Assembly (NCBI GenBank): GCA_959606905.1
Contig: CAUHML010000009.1
Coordinates: 1-64,000 of the forward strand
DNA from: an uncultured Bacteroides sp.
GTDB lineage: Bacteria; Bacteroidota; Bacteroidia; Bacteroidales; Bacteroidaceae
DNA length: 64,000 nucleotides
Direction of reading: 5' to 3'
A program made the position numbers and the translations under genes. Position 1 is the stretch's first letter; every line of letters begins with the position of its first letter. Positions 8,601 through 19,012 of the stretch are shown here, one piece after another. The notes beneath the pieces are model-generated. The model ran no database searches. It was not told the origin of the DNA and saw only the letters and a program-made list of their open reading frames with translations.

Positions 8601-9137
8601 ATGGAAAATTTCAGTGAATTGATAAAGAATCGTCGCAGTATGCGCAAGTTCACCGATGAAGAACTGACACAGGATGAGGTTGTAACATTGATGAAAGCAG
8701 CTTTGATGTCACCTTCTTCCAAGCGCAGCAATAGCTGGCAGTTTGTAGTGATTGATGATAAGGAAATGCTGAAAGAATTGTCTCATTGCAAGGAACAGGC
8801 TTCTTCTTTTATTGCAGATGCGGCTTTGGCTATTGTGGTAATGGCTGACCCGTTGGCAAGCGATGTATGGATTGAAGATGCTGCTATTGCTTCTATTCTG
8901 ATACAGTTGCAGGCGGAAGACCTCGGGTTGGGCAGTTGCTGGGTGCAGGTACGTGAGCGTTTCACGGCAACCGGAATGCCTTCCGACGAGTTTGTGCATG
9001 GAATTCTTGATATACCTTTGCAGCTTCAGGTACTTTCTGTCATTGCGGTCGGCCATAAGGGGATGGAACGCAAACCTTTCAATGAAGAACATCTCCAATG
9101 GGAGAAAATCCATATCAATAAGTTCGGAGGAAAATAA
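8601..9137 (+). CDS. Nitroreductase family protein
   Basis: 178 aa flavin-dependent nitroreductase-like protein. The start (FSELIKNRRSMRKFTDEELTQDEV) carries the RRSxR/KF FMN-binding motif and is followed by MKAALMSPSSKRSNSWQFVVIDD; LGLGSCWVQV lies near residue 115. Members reduce nitro groups, quinones or flavins with NAD(P)H; the substrate cannot be told. First gene of a plus-strand run; three bases separate it from the next start. Confidence 0.88.
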   Translation: MENFSELIKNRRSMRKFTDEELTQDEVVTLMKAALMSPSSKRSNSWQFVVIDDKEMLKELSHCKEQASSFIADAALAIVVMADPLASDVWIEDAAIASILIQLQAEDLGLGSCWVQVRERFTATGMPSDEFVHGILDIPLQLQVLSVIAVGHKGMERKPFNEEHLQWEKIHINKFGGK

Positions 9138-9139
9138 CA

Positions 9140-9475
9140 ATGGGAGCTGCCAAAGCAAATAATAGTAAAGATACTTATCTCGCGACTGCCGTTACCTTTA
9201 TGGTGATCGGTGCACTTTTTCTGATTGATAAACTGATTCATTTTTCTTCTATCGGTTTGCCCTGGGTGATGAATAAGGATAATATGTTGCTGTATGCTGC
9301 TGCCTGTTTCCTTATTTTCAAACGCGATAAATCAATAGGTCTTGTGTTGCTGGGACTTTGGCTGGTGATGAATATCGGTTTGGTGATGTCATTGCTTGGT
9401 TCATTGTCCGGTTATTTGTTGCCATTGACATTGCTTATCATCGGTATAATCTTATATTGGTTTGCAAAACGCTGA
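9140..9475 (+). CDS. Small membrane protein (DUF5668/LiaF-TM-like)
   Basis: 111 aa with about four hydrophobic segments (TAVTFMVIGALFLIDKL, MLLYAAACFLIF, IGLVLLGLWLVMNIGLVMSL, LLPLTLLIIGIILYWFA). The layout fits the DUF5668/LiaI-LiaF transmembrane family. Inner membrane; function unknown. Starts three bases after the nitroreductase stop and ends ten bases before the next gene, so it is in the same operon. Confidence 0.75.
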   Translation: MGAAKANNSKDTYLATAVTFMVIGALFLIDKLIHFSSIGLPWVMNKDNMLLYAAACFLIFKRDKSIGLVLLGLWLVMNIGLVMSLLGSLSGYLLPLTLLIIGIILYWFAKR

Positions 9476-9482
9476 AAAAACG

Positions 9483-10779
<1,297 letters not shown>

Positions 10780-10828
10780 GAGAACTGTCAATTGTAAATC
10801 ATTCAATTTTTTAATCGTAACTAAAATC

Positions 10829-11410
10829 ATGCTTAGCAATTTAAAGAAATATCAGCTTATATTGGCTTCCAATTCTCCCCGTCGGAAAGAATTAATGTCT
10901 GGGTTGGGAGTGGAATATGTCGTCAGGACATTGCCTGACGTGGATGAATCATATCCTGAAACTTTGGTGGGAGCTGCAATTCCCGAATATATATCGCGTA
11001 AAAAAGCGGATGCTTATCGTTCTATGATGAAGCCCGGCGAGTTATTGATTACGGCCGATACCATTGTATGGCTGGAGGGGAAAGTGCTCGGTAAGCCGGA
11101 AGGTAGGGAAGGAGCGGTGGAAATGCTGCGTGCTCTTTCCGGGAAGTCGCATCAGGTTTTCACAGGTGTCTGTCTAACGACAACCGAATGGCAGAAAAGC
11201 TTCACGGCAGCTTCCGATGTGCTGTTTGATGTACTGTCCGAAGACGAAATCCAGTACTATGTTGACCGTTATCAGCCAATGGATAAAGCAGGAGCCTATG
11301 GTGTTCAGGAATGGATCGGATATATTGGAGTGAAGTCTATTTCCGGTAGCTTCTATAATATAATGGGACTCCCCATACAGAAGTTGTATGGGGAGTTGAA
11401 AAAGTTATAA
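10829..11410 (+). CDS. maf: Maf family nucleotide pyrophosphatase
   Basis: 193 aa. ATG 10829 chosen, because upstream codons read into non-conserved sequence. Motifs: LASNSPRRKELM (residues ~11-22), ADTIVWLEGKVLGKP and the C-terminal DKAGAYGVQEWIG. Maf proteins hydrolyse non-canonical or modified NTPs such as dTTP/UTP and m5-derivatives in the cytoplasm. Its stop overlaps the stop of the convergent TPR gene by 6 bases. Confidence 0.92.
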   Translation: MLSNLKKYQLILASNSPRRKELMSGLGVEYVVRTLPDVDESYPETLVGAAIPEYISRKKADAYRSMMKPGELLITADTIVWLEGKVLGKPEGREGAVEMLRALSGKSHQVFTGVCLTTTEWQKSFTAASDVLFDVLSEDEIQYYVDRYQPMDKAGAYGVQEWIGYIGVKSISGSFYNIMGLPIQKLYGELKKL

Positions 11411-13612
11411 TAAATCCAGCATTAACGGAATATCCTCTTCTCGAATACCTTGTTTGAGAAGGGGTTCTTCGTCTTTATGAAACATTTCGAGGAATCTTTC
11501 TCGCGTTCCACAGGCTGTAATTGCCTTTCCATAGAGAACAGCCGCTTTCTGAATATTTCCCATTACCCAGGCAACATGTCCTGCATTCATATAATCAATA
11601 GCTAACGGTTTATGCTCGATGATCTTTTCATAATACTTCATCGCCTGCTCATACTTCAAGCTGATGAATGAACACCAGCCGATACCGCGCCATGCTTTCA
11701 CACAGTTACTCTCGATAAAATCCAGTTTGAAGAAATAGTTCAGTGCTTCTTCATACTGCCCGAGTTCGGCCAGGCAACTACCGATATAGAAAACTGCAGT
11801 TGAAGCTTCAGGGGTAGCTTCTTCCACCTTTTTATAATAAGCAAGGGCTGCCTCATAATTCCGGTTCAGCCGATAGCAGGTAGCCAGGTGACGGTTATTC
11901 CATATATTATCCGGTTTCAGCGTATCAGCTTTTAGATAGGCTTCGATAGCTTCCGCATATCTTTTTCTTTTTTGCAGAGCATATCCGAATTTTTGGTAAT
12001 ATTCTGCACCTTCTCCCTCAAATCCTCCGATTTCAATCAATTCTTTATAAATGTCGATAGCCTCATCCCAACGTTCCTTTGAAAGATAAAAATCAGCAAT
12101 AGGAAACAATTCTTCTTCACAATATAGTAGATTGTCGAGTGCGGGAACATGATGAAGGTCGAGTTTTTCTTTGAAAATATCACGAAATTCATTCCGGCGA
12201 ACACTAAGTTTGAAGAAACGGTACAGGTCGTGCAGGTATTGATTGCTCGCTGTTCCCGGGCGTGCGTTGAATTTCTTCATAGTTTCGGCGTTCGACTTTT
12301 CCGCCAGTTCTGCTACCTGCTGTTCGTTGAGTTGGCTCAACATCATTTCCTGTTGCATTTTAGGCAGTTGGTGAATGGTGAAAAAGAGCGAATATTTATC
12401 GCTATTACTGAAAAAGCCCGATTGGAGAATTAAGTCAAGCAAACTGCTTCCTTCGTTCCCTACTTGTTTCAGTGCCTTGAGTACATTGGACTGTTGCTTG
12501 CTGAACGGATAAAACCAGTTCTGTACCTCACGAAAAAACGGATAACTTTTCAGAGAAGAAAAAGTGCTCATATACACATCGGCTCCTTCCAGCTGGAGTT
12601 CGTTCATTTCGCGCAGTTTGTCTCCCAGTCCGGATTGTTCGAAGGCATCTTCCCAGTCCGGGTTCTTGTCATCGTTTTCTTCATCGTTTTCCTCAAAACC
12701 GAATCTAATGTTCTTCATGGAAGAAACATTTTTCAGCATCTCGGGAATAATCTCTTCCCTCATCTTCTTATCAATCTTTTCCGTTTCCTGACATAACAGC
12801 ATTTGGCGGTAGATACGGGCAACATCTTCCCGGAAAGAAGGAATTTCGTCCATAAGGTCGACCCTCTTGATAAGTTCTGGGTAATAAAGAAGCCGGGTTC
12901 TGTGAATGTAGAAGATGAATATGACACCAACCAATGCCCGTTGGCTGACATTGACATCTTTATGACGGTAAGCATCCAGCAGCCACATGATTTTACGTAA
13001 GTCAAAACATTCCATTACGCTCAGTGTGACAGCACTGACAAATAAACATAAGTCGTCGGGTAAAAGCAATTCCGAACCCAACATGGATTTTGCGTCTTCT
13101 TCGTCTTCAGAAGTCCACGAACTGTTTGTCCATGTTCTTACAAACATGAATTTAAGAGTGTTCTCATGCCGTTGCAGCACTTCATCCATTTTAGCATCGG
13201 AGAGTAATCCGCTGATTGCTAAGTCATCATTAAAAGATTCAAGTATATGAAGTATTTTTTTTAGGCCATATTCTGCCAAATCTGCCGGTTCGGGTGTACG
13301 ACGTACTTCGTGATAATATTTTGATGAAGCGTTGTCCAGCATGAGTAGGCGTGACTGGTCGGCAATACTCCATGTGTCCGCCACCAACTTTTGGTATAGG
13401 TTCCACCGCTCGGGATCGTTGGCTCCCTGTTTCATGTATTCCAACATATACTTGTAAGAAGTCTGCAATTGTTCCAGACGGGTACGTAAATCCCAGTCGG
13501 GACATTGCCAAAGCAACGATTCCAGCTGCATCAAGGCCTCCTTGAGTCTTTTTTCTTCAAGTAAGGTACGTATATATGCGTATTGTTCATTAATCGTTTT
13601 CTCGTTCATCAT
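11405..13612 (-). CDS. Large cytoplasmic TPR-repeat protein
   Basis: 735 aa. No signal peptide. The C-terminal third (about 500-700) is a clear TPR array (WDEAIDIYKELIEIGGFEGEGAEYYQKFGYALQKRKRYAEAIEAYLKADTLKPDNIWNNRHLATCYRLNRNYEAALAYYKKVEEATPEAS, given here only as pattern: repeated A-x-AY-x-K helices). The N-terminal two thirds is helical and rich in charged residues without a motif I recognise. Starts 8 bases after the DUF418 gene stop, so it is likely last in that operon. Scaffold role is inferred. Confidence 0.8.
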   Translation of the reverse strand: MMNEKTINEQYAYIRTLLEEKRLKEALMQLESLLWQCPDWDLRTRLEQLQTSYKYMLEYMKQGANDPERWNLYQKLVADTWSIADQSRLLMLDNASSKYYHEVRRTPEPADLAEYGLKKILHILESFNDDLAISGLLSDAKMDEVLQRHENTLKFMFVRTWTNSSWTSEDEEDAKSMLGSELLLPDDLCLFVSAVTLSVMECFDLRKIMWLLDAYRHKDVNVSQRALVGVIFIFYIHRTRLLYYPELIKRVDLMDEIPSFREDVARIYRQMLLCQETEKIDKKMREEIIPEMLKNVSSMKNIRFGFEENDEENDDKNPDWEDAFEQSGLGDKLREMNELQLEGADVYMSTFSSLKSYPFFREVQNWFYPFSKQQSNVLKALKQVGNEGSSLLDLILQSGFFSNSDKYSLFFTIHQLPKMQQEMMLSQLNEQQVAELAEKSNAETMKKFNARPGTASNQYLHDLYRFFKLSVRRNEFRDIFKEKLDLHHVPALDNLLYCEEELFPIADFYLSKERWDEAIDIYKELIEIGGFEGEGAEYYQKFGYALQKRKRYAEAIEAYLKADTLKPDNIWNNRHLATCYRLNRNYEAALAYYKKVEEATPEASTAVFYIGSCLAELGQYEEALNYFFKLDFIESNCVKAWRGIGWCSFISLKYEQAMKYYEKIIEHKPLAIDYMNAGHVAWVMGNIQKAAVLYGKAITACGTRERFLEMFHKDEEPLLKQGIREEDIPLMLDLL

Positions 13613-13619
13613 AATTCAA

Positions 13620-14804
13620 TTATTTGTTTTTTCCAATCCAGGTCAGGCGTTTCCATAAACCTTCGAAGGGACCATGTTTATGGTGACGGAGCCACCACGA
13701 ACAAAATACCATTTGTAATATAACAAAAAGAATGCCAAAAAAGAAACTATAAGTGATTCCTAAATAGCGTCCCAGTTCGAATCCCCAATGATAGAACAAA
13801 AGAGAGCCGAAAATTGATTGCCCCAAATAGTTAGTTAAACTCATTTTACCATAAGATGTGAAACGCATGAAAAAGCTGCGGTCCTTTACGTGATAGAAGG
13901 TGAGCAGCAATCCTGTTACCAATAACACCATAAAACTAAGACTGCTGAATGAGCTTAGTATGAGCTGTAAGGGTACGATGATAGCACTTCTCTCGATAAA
14001 TTCCGGTAACATATTGTTGAGCCCGTAGATAGGGAAGAAGCAGAGTAGGGCGATAGCCAGTGCTTTCAGCCACAGGCGCTCGTTCTGTTCGCTGTATAGG
14101 AAATATTTCCGGCGTCCGATAAGCATACCGAACAGGAATAATCCCGGAGTTTGCAGGATGCGTCCGTGTTCCAATGCCCAAGTCATGTTGGCAAGTTGTC
14201 CTTCCCACATATTCATGCGGATGGTTTCGAGGAAGGTTCCGTTCTTCTGTACATCGAAAGCTATGCCGAAATAATAACGTGCCAGACTTTCACCTGCCAC
14301 ATAGTCAGGATTACATAAAGCATAGATTAATTTTGCCCAGTCGATAGGTTGCAGGATCAGCAGGGTGGCAAAGATGACGACGATACGGTCGCTCATGCGG
14401 CAGAATATCGGAAGAATAATACCGAGGATAGCATACATGGTTAATATTTCTCCGGTAAAGAAAGCAGCATTGAACTGTCCGATGATAAAAAGGATAAATA
14501 GCCTCCATAGGAAACGGAGCCGGAAGTCCTTTCCTTTGCGTTGTTGATTATTATCCTGAATATAAAAACTAAAGCCGAAAAGTAGGGCGAATACTGCATA
14601 CGCCTTATTACTGAACGTGAAGAATAATCCCCTCCAAATAGCTTGGTCGGTAAAGTTCATCCATTCAAAAGGTACTTTCTCCGGAAAAGAATAAAAATTG
14701 AAGTGTTCAATACTGTGTAAAAGGATGATTCCCATTACGGCAAGTCCTCTTAGTACGTCGGCCACGTCTACTCGGGCGTTGGGTTCGGCGATTTTGTGTT
14801 CCAT
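13620..14804 (-). CDS. DUF418 domain multi-pass membrane protein
   Basis: 394 aa with about ten hydrophobic helices. The start VDVADVLRGLAVMGIILLHSIEHF and the C-terminal block TSYGKMSLTNYLGQSIFGSLLFYHWGFELG are the hallmarks of DUF418 proteins, related to acyltransferase-3 type membrane proteins. Inner membrane; acyl donor and acceptor unknown. Lies between the porin and TPR genes on the same strand with short gaps. Confidence 0.88.
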   Translation of the reverse strand: MEHKIAEPNARVDVADVLRGLAVMGIILLHSIEHFNFYSFPEKVPFEWMNFTDQAIWRGLFFTFSNKAYAVFALLFGFSFYIQDNNQQRKGKDFRLRFLWRLFILFIIGQFNAAFFTGEILTMYAILGIILPIFCRMSDRIVVIFATLLILQPIDWAKLIYALCNPDYVAGESLARYYFGIAFDVQKNGTFLETIRMNMWEGQLANMTWALEHGRILQTPGLFLFGMLIGRRKYFLYSEQNERLWLKALAIALLCFFPIYGLNNMLPEFIERSAIIVPLQLILSSFSSLSFMVLLVTGLLLTFYHVKDRSFFMRFTSYGKMSLTNYLGQSIFGSLLFYHWGFELGRYLGITYSFFFGILFVILQMVFCSWWLRHHKHGPFEGLWKRLTWIGKNK

Positions 14805-14863
14805 GATTTCCAGTCTTTCTTTTATAGGTTTATTATATGATGATTCTCCATAATACTTGCTAC

Positions 14864-15907
14864 TTAAAATCTGACCTGTACCTGTGCCTGTATCAGGTTA
14901 GAATCTTTCTGTCCGTTTCCCTTTTTGTCACAAAAAGTGTATTGTGCCTGCAAGCGGCATCTGGGGTAGAACCAGTATTGCACGCCGGCAATGTAATTGT
15001 TTTGTTTGAAATCTGCCGCTTTATTAGGATTAAAATAATCAAACGAAGCGATAAAGTCGAGGTTTCGTGCGAAACACACACTTCCTGTTGCATAGAATCC
15101 TTCACTTTTTACGTTCCGGTCCTTGCCGCCGAGATATTCGGTACGCAGATTGAAACGGGAAGTGGTAACAACCCCTCCTGCGCTCCAACGCTTTTTGGCA
15201 TAGTTTTCTCCCGTTTTGATTCCGGTATATTCGGAATCGGCTATTGCGTGTCCGGTTCCCCGGATAAACGATCCGCCCACGGATAGCCATTCCAAGGGAT
15301 AAATCATAAGATTCCCGACAACATCTTTCTGGCTGTTCTTATCCTTTGTATTTAGCCCTTGTCCGTTCATCACGGCAACTTTATATTGTAGGAAGTCGTG
15401 GAATAGTTTACCATGAATCATCATGCCGATGTCTCTACCCGAAGTCATGCCGTAACATTTGTCACTGCCACTGACGCCTGCCAGATAGCAGACGGATTGG
15501 GAATAACAGTTGATTAGCTCTACCGTAGTAGGAGATAATTCATTTTCAATCGTATAAGGAACTTTGAATTCTCCGATACGTGCGGTAAGTCCGGGAAGAA
15601 ACTGATAATCTGTGTACACTTCGAGCAGCATACCACCGTTGTAAAAGTCGTACATAAAATCACAAGTCCAGCGTTTGGTAATTTTTCCGTGTGCCATGAA
15701 AATAATTCGTTTGATATCGAATGTATTGTCCGGTTTGGCTGCATCATCGTACGTATATCCCAACTGGGCATATCCGGCCAGGCTGATACGTTCTTTCAGT
15801 GTGTTGACAACTTGGTTCAGTGATGTTTTTTCTTGTGCAATAAGGGACTTTTGTATACCCGGCATGCTTGATAGCAAGATAATTGAAAGTAAGAGTGTTT
15901 TTCGCAT
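14864..15907 (-). CDS. Outer-membrane porin (phosphate-selective porin O/P-like)
   Basis: 347 aa with signal peptide MRKTLLLSIILLSSMPGIQKSLIAQ. The mature part starts with a helical stretch, then SLAGYAQLGYTYDD and many alternating amphipathic strands (KRIIFMAHGKITKRWTCDFMYDFYNGGMLLEVYTDYQF), and ends with an aromatic C-terminal strand (VQVRF), as in 16-strand OprO/P-type porins. Pore selectivity cannot be read from the sequence. The gene begins 16 bases after the stop of a solute-binding lipoprotein gene, suggesting uptake of the same compound. Confidence 0.85.
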   Translation of the reverse strand: MRKTLLLSIILLSSMPGIQKSLIAQEKTSLNQVVNTLKERISLAGYAQLGYTYDDAAKPDNTFDIKRIIFMAHGKITKRWTCDFMYDFYNGGMLLEVYTDYQFLPGLTARIGEFKVPYTIENELSPTTVELINCYSQSVCYLAGVSGSDKCYGMTSGRDIGMMIHGKLFHDFLQYKVAVMNGQGLNTKDKNSQKDVVGNLMIYPLEWLSVGGSFIRGTGHAIADSEYTGIKTGENYAKKRWSAGGVVTTSRFNLRTEYLGGKDRNVKSEGFYATGSVCFARNLDFIASFDYFNPNKAADFKQNNYIAGVQYWFYPRCRLQAQYTFCDKKGNGQKDSNLIQAQVQVRF

Positions 15908-15923
15908 GGGATTAATTTAGTTG

Positions 15924-16892
15924 TTATTGAATGGTGGTTGATACTGTGTGAATATAAGTTGTGTCTATCAGATTGCTTTCCGAGTACGTTTGGGGTATCC
16001 GGTGATTTGCTTTCAGCCACTGGGTTGCTTTTTCTATGGCTTCTGCCGAAGGTCGTGTTGCTTTCCGATAGGTAGGGAGGGCGATCAGTCCGGTTAGATT
16101 CTCCGGTACACCGATTTCCATTAATACTTGTTTCCACTCTGATTGCGGATGCATTTTTATATGGTTTACTCCCAAGTTATACCCCGTAATGAGCAGTTCG
16201 ATTTCTTTTCGTTTCTCTTGGAGAGCTTTTCGGGAAAAAGCGGTGGCGATAAATTCAATTCCCAGTTCCTGCGTACTTATTAATGATTTGTTCTTGCTGT
16301 TCATGGCGATAGAAGCGGCAGGGTCAGGCAAGAAAGAAGCATCAATCTGGTTATACTGTAACATTTGCAGGCGGAGGGGAAGTTGACTGATTTCCGGTTT
16401 GTTTGTCTCTGCATACTTGATTCCCGCTTTGTTTAATAGTTGGTCGGTCGCATATTCGACAACGGTATTGCGGGATACGGCTATATTTTTCTCTATAAGT
16501 TGTTCCGGTTGGTTGATACGGCTTTCTTTAGAGACGATAAAGCAGAGATAGCCATCATTCTTAAAGATAAAGCCCAACTCCGTATGATGAATAGCTTGTA
16601 GTGTTATCGCACTAGGGTAATCAGTTACCATACCATCCATTTGTCCGGTTTGGAAAACGGCGTCACGGTCGTTGGCAGAATTGAATGGGAGAATAGTTAA
16701 GTCCAATCCTAATGAGTCATAAATACCTTCGGAGCGGGCAATGTAAAAAGGTAACCCTTCGAGTGTAGACATCATACCCAATGTGAGTGGTTTCAGTTCG
16801 GATAGAGGCAAAAAAAGACTATCTCCTTTTTTACTCTGACAGGAGCAAAGGAAGAAAAGGATGAAACAAAAGAGTAGTATCGGTCTTTTCAT
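15924..16892 (-). CDS. Solute-binding lipoprotein, NMT1/THI5-like (orphan ABC component)
   Basis: 322 aa. Lipoprotein leader MKRPILLFCFILFFLCSC. The mature N-terminus (LKPLTLGMMSTLEGLPFYIARSEGIYDSLGLDLTI) and the block QTGQMDGMVTDYPSAITLQ are typical of NMT1/THI5-like periplasmic binding proteins for nitrate, sulfonates, taurine or thiamine precursors. No ABC permease or ATPase gene lies beside it; instead a porin gene follows. Ligand unknown. Confidence 0.82.
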   Translation of the reverse strand: MKRPILLFCFILFFLCSCQSKKGDSLFLPLSELKPLTLGMMSTLEGLPFYIARSEGIYDSLGLDLTILPFNSANDRDAVFQTGQMDGMVTDYPSAITLQAIHHTELGFIFKNDGYLCFIVSKESRINQPEQLIEKNIAVSRNTVVEYATDQLLNKAGIKYAETNKPEISQLPLRLQMLQYNQIDASFLPDPAASIAMNSKNKSLISTQELGIEFIATAFSRKALQEKRKEIELLITGYNLGVNHIKMHPQSEWKQVLMEIGVPENLTGLIALPTYRKATRPSAEAIEKATQWLKANHRIPQTYSESNLIDTTYIHTVSTTIQ

Positions 16893-16909
16893 ACCTCATT
16901 TTTATGAAT

Positions 16910-16941
16910 GAGGGCAACTCTTTTCACAAAGAACTGCCCTC
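16910..16941 (-). terminator. Hairpin between pgk and the solute-binding lipoprotein gene
   Basis: GAGGGCA (16910-16916) pairs with TGCCCTC (16935-16941), with further pairing inside. It lies 42 bases past the pgk stop on the minus strand. The following T tract is weak, so an attenuator or leader structure for the next gene is also possible. Confidence 0.5.
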
Positions 16942-16982
16942 TTATTTAACCATTGTAAAAAAAATAGCTATTATAAATTTTC

Positions 16983-18242
16983 TTATTCTTGAATAGCAGC
17001 AATACCCGGAAGAACTTTTCCTTCGATGGCTTCAAGCAATGCACCACCACCGGTAGAAACATAAGAAACACCGCTAGCCAGACCGAACTTGTTAACACAA
17101 GCTACAGAGTCACCACCGCCAACGAGTGAGAATGCACCGTTCTTCGTTGCTTCAACGATTGCTTCACCTACTGCACGTGAACCGTGAGTAAAGTTATCGA
17201 ATTCAAATACACCTGTCGGACCGTTCCAAAGGATAGTCTTAGACTCTTTGATAACGTTAGCGAAGATTTCTTCAGTTTTAGGACCGATATCAAGGCCTTC
17301 CCAACCATCAGGAATTTCGTCAACCGGACAGAATTTAGTATTTGCATCATTAGAGAAAGCGTCAGCAATTTTAGCGTCAACAGCCAATATCAGGTTCACA
17401 CCTTTTTCTTTTGCTTTCTTCATCAAATCCAAAGCCAGGTCAAGTTTGTCGTCCTCACAGATAGAGATACCGATTTTGCCGCCCATAGCTTTAGTAAATG
17501 TATAAGTCATACCACCGGCGATGATTAGGTTGTCTACCTTGCTCAACAGGTTTTCGATGATTTCGATTTTAGAAGAAACTTTAGAACCACCCATGATAGC
17601 AGTGAACGGACGTTTGATGTCGTTCAATACTTTATCAACAGCCTTCACTTCTTTCTCCATTAAGTAACCGAACATCTTGTTGTTAACGTCAAAATATTTA
17701 GCGATCAATGCAGTAGAAGCGTGAGCGCGGTGAGCTGTACCGAACGCGTCGTTTACGTAACAGTCGGCATAAGAAGCCAATTTCTTGGTAAATTCTTTCT
17801 GGCTTTCTTTTACAGCTTTTTTAGCAGCCGCTTTTTCTTCGTCTGTTGCATCTTCTGCCAACCCTCTTGGTTTACCTTCTTCTTCAGCATAGAAGCGGAG
17901 GTTTTCGAGCAACAGAACTTCTCCCGGTTGCAGAGCGGCAGCTTTAACAGCAGCTTCTTCGCCCATGCAGTCGTTAGCGAACTGAACTTCAACACCCAGC
18001 AATTCAGACAGATGCTTGATGATATGTTTCAAAGAGAATTTATCGGCAACGCCTTTCGGACGGCCCAGGTGAGAGCCAATGATGATGCTTCCGCCGTCTG
18101 CCAGAATCTTCTTCAAAGTAGGAAGAGCTGCACGCATACGAGTGTCATCTGTAATGTTGAAGTTTTCGTCCAGGGGTACATTGAAGTCCACGCGAACAAA
18201 TGCCTTTTTACCGGCAAAATTGAATTTGTCAATTGTCTGCAT
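16983..18242 (-). CDS. pgk: Phosphoglycerate kinase
   Basis: 419 aa, full length. Family motifs: [21 protein letters not shown] at the N-terminus, SHLGRPKG, the hinge region [16 protein letters not shown], and the nucleotide site [11 protein letters not shown] and GGGDSVA near the C-terminus. It makes ATP from 1,3-bisphosphoglycerate in glycolysis. A -7 promoter box lies 54 bases upstream. Core gene, highest confidence. Confidence 0.98.
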   Translation of the reverse strand: MQTIDKFNFAGKKAFVRVDFNVPLDENFNITDDTRMRAALPTLKKILADGGSIIIGSHLGRPKGVADKFSLKHIIKHLSELLGVEVQFANDCMGEEAAVKAAALQPGEVLLLENLRFYAEEEGKPRGLAEDATDEEKAAAKKAVKESQKEFTKKLASYADCYVNDAFGTAHRAHASTALIAKYFDVNNKMFGYLMEKEVKAVDKVLNDIKRPFTAIMGGSKVSSKIEIIENLLSKVDNLIIAGGMTYTFTKAMGGKIGISICEDDKLDLALDLMKKAKEKGVNLILAVDAKIADAFSNDANTKFCPVDEIPDGWEGLDIGPKTEEIFANVIKESKTILWNGPTGVFEFDNFTHGSRAVGEAIVEATKNGAFSLVGGGDSVACVNKFGLASGVSYVSTGGGALLEAIEGKVLPGIAAIQE

Positions 18243-18295
18243 AATACTCTATTTTTATTTAAAAGTGTTTTAAAGATTTTCTTTTAGAACGCCTG

Positions 18296-18303
18296 CAAAG
18301 TTA
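18296..18303 (-). promoter_or_regulatory. -7 box for pgk
   Basis: Minus-strand TAACTTTG matches TAnnTTTG, 54 bases upstream of the pgk ATG. No clear -33 TTTG at the right spacing. Confidence 0.5.
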
Positions 18304-18334
18304 CTATTTATTTCGTTTCTCTGCTATTAAAACG

Positions 18335-19012
18335 TTATTTATTCTTGGCTTTTGGTGCCTCTTTCGTTACTTTATAGGTGTTACAGAAATATTTGCACAT
18401 CATTTGCAAACCGCAGGTGTCACATTTTGGGGTGCGTGCCTGGCAAACATAACGGCCGTGCAGGATAAGCCAGTGGTGTGCTATGGGAACCAGTTTCTCC
18501 GGGATATTCTTCATCAGTTCCTTTTCCACACTGAACGGGGTGGTACAACTGTCCGGTACTAGTCCGATGCGGTGACTGACGCGGAACACATGGGTATCCA
18601 CTGCCATTGCCGCTTTATGAAATACAACCGATTGTATTACATTGGCTGTTTTCCTTCCTACACCGGGCAATTTTATTAAATCTTCCATATTGTCGGGAAC
18701 TTGACTATTAAACTCATTTACCAACATTTTAGCCATGCCGACCAAATGTTTAGCTTTATTGTTCGGATAAGATACACTCCGGATATATTCGAATACCACT
18801 TCCGGGGTGGTAGCCGCCAACGCTTCCGGAGTAGGAAAATCCCGATACAAAGGCGGAGTGATGATATTCACCCGTTTATCCGTACATTGTGCGGAAAGGA
18901 TAACAGCAATCAGTAGTTCGTACGGATTGTTGTAATGCAGTTCTGTTTCGGCTACTGGCACATTTTCCTGAAACCAAGCGATTACTTTCTCATAACGTTC
19001 TTTCTTTCTCAT
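18335..19012 (-). CDS. nth: Endonuclease III (DNA-(apurinic or apyrimidinic site) lyase)
   Basis: 225 aa. The helix-hairpin-helix LPGVGRKTANVI contains the catalytic Lys, VDTHVFRVSHRIGL holds the catalytic Asp, and the C-terminal cysteines (CQARTPKCDTCGLQMMCKYFC region) form the 4Fe-4S cluster loop. Removes oxidised pyrimidines in base-excision repair. The ATG overlaps the upstream MFS gene stop by 4 bases. Confidence 0.96.
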   Translation of the reverse strand: MRKKERYEKVIAWFQENVPVAETELHYNNPYELLIAVILSAQCTDKRVNIITPPLYRDFPTPEALAATTPEVVFEYIRSVSYPNNKAKHLVGMAKMLVNEFNSQVPDNMEDLIKLPGVGRKTANVIQSVVFHKAAMAVDTHVFRVSHRIGLVPDSCTTPFSVEKELMKNIPEKLVPIAHHWLILHGRYVCQARTPKCDTCGLQMMCKYFCNTYKVTKEAPKAKNK

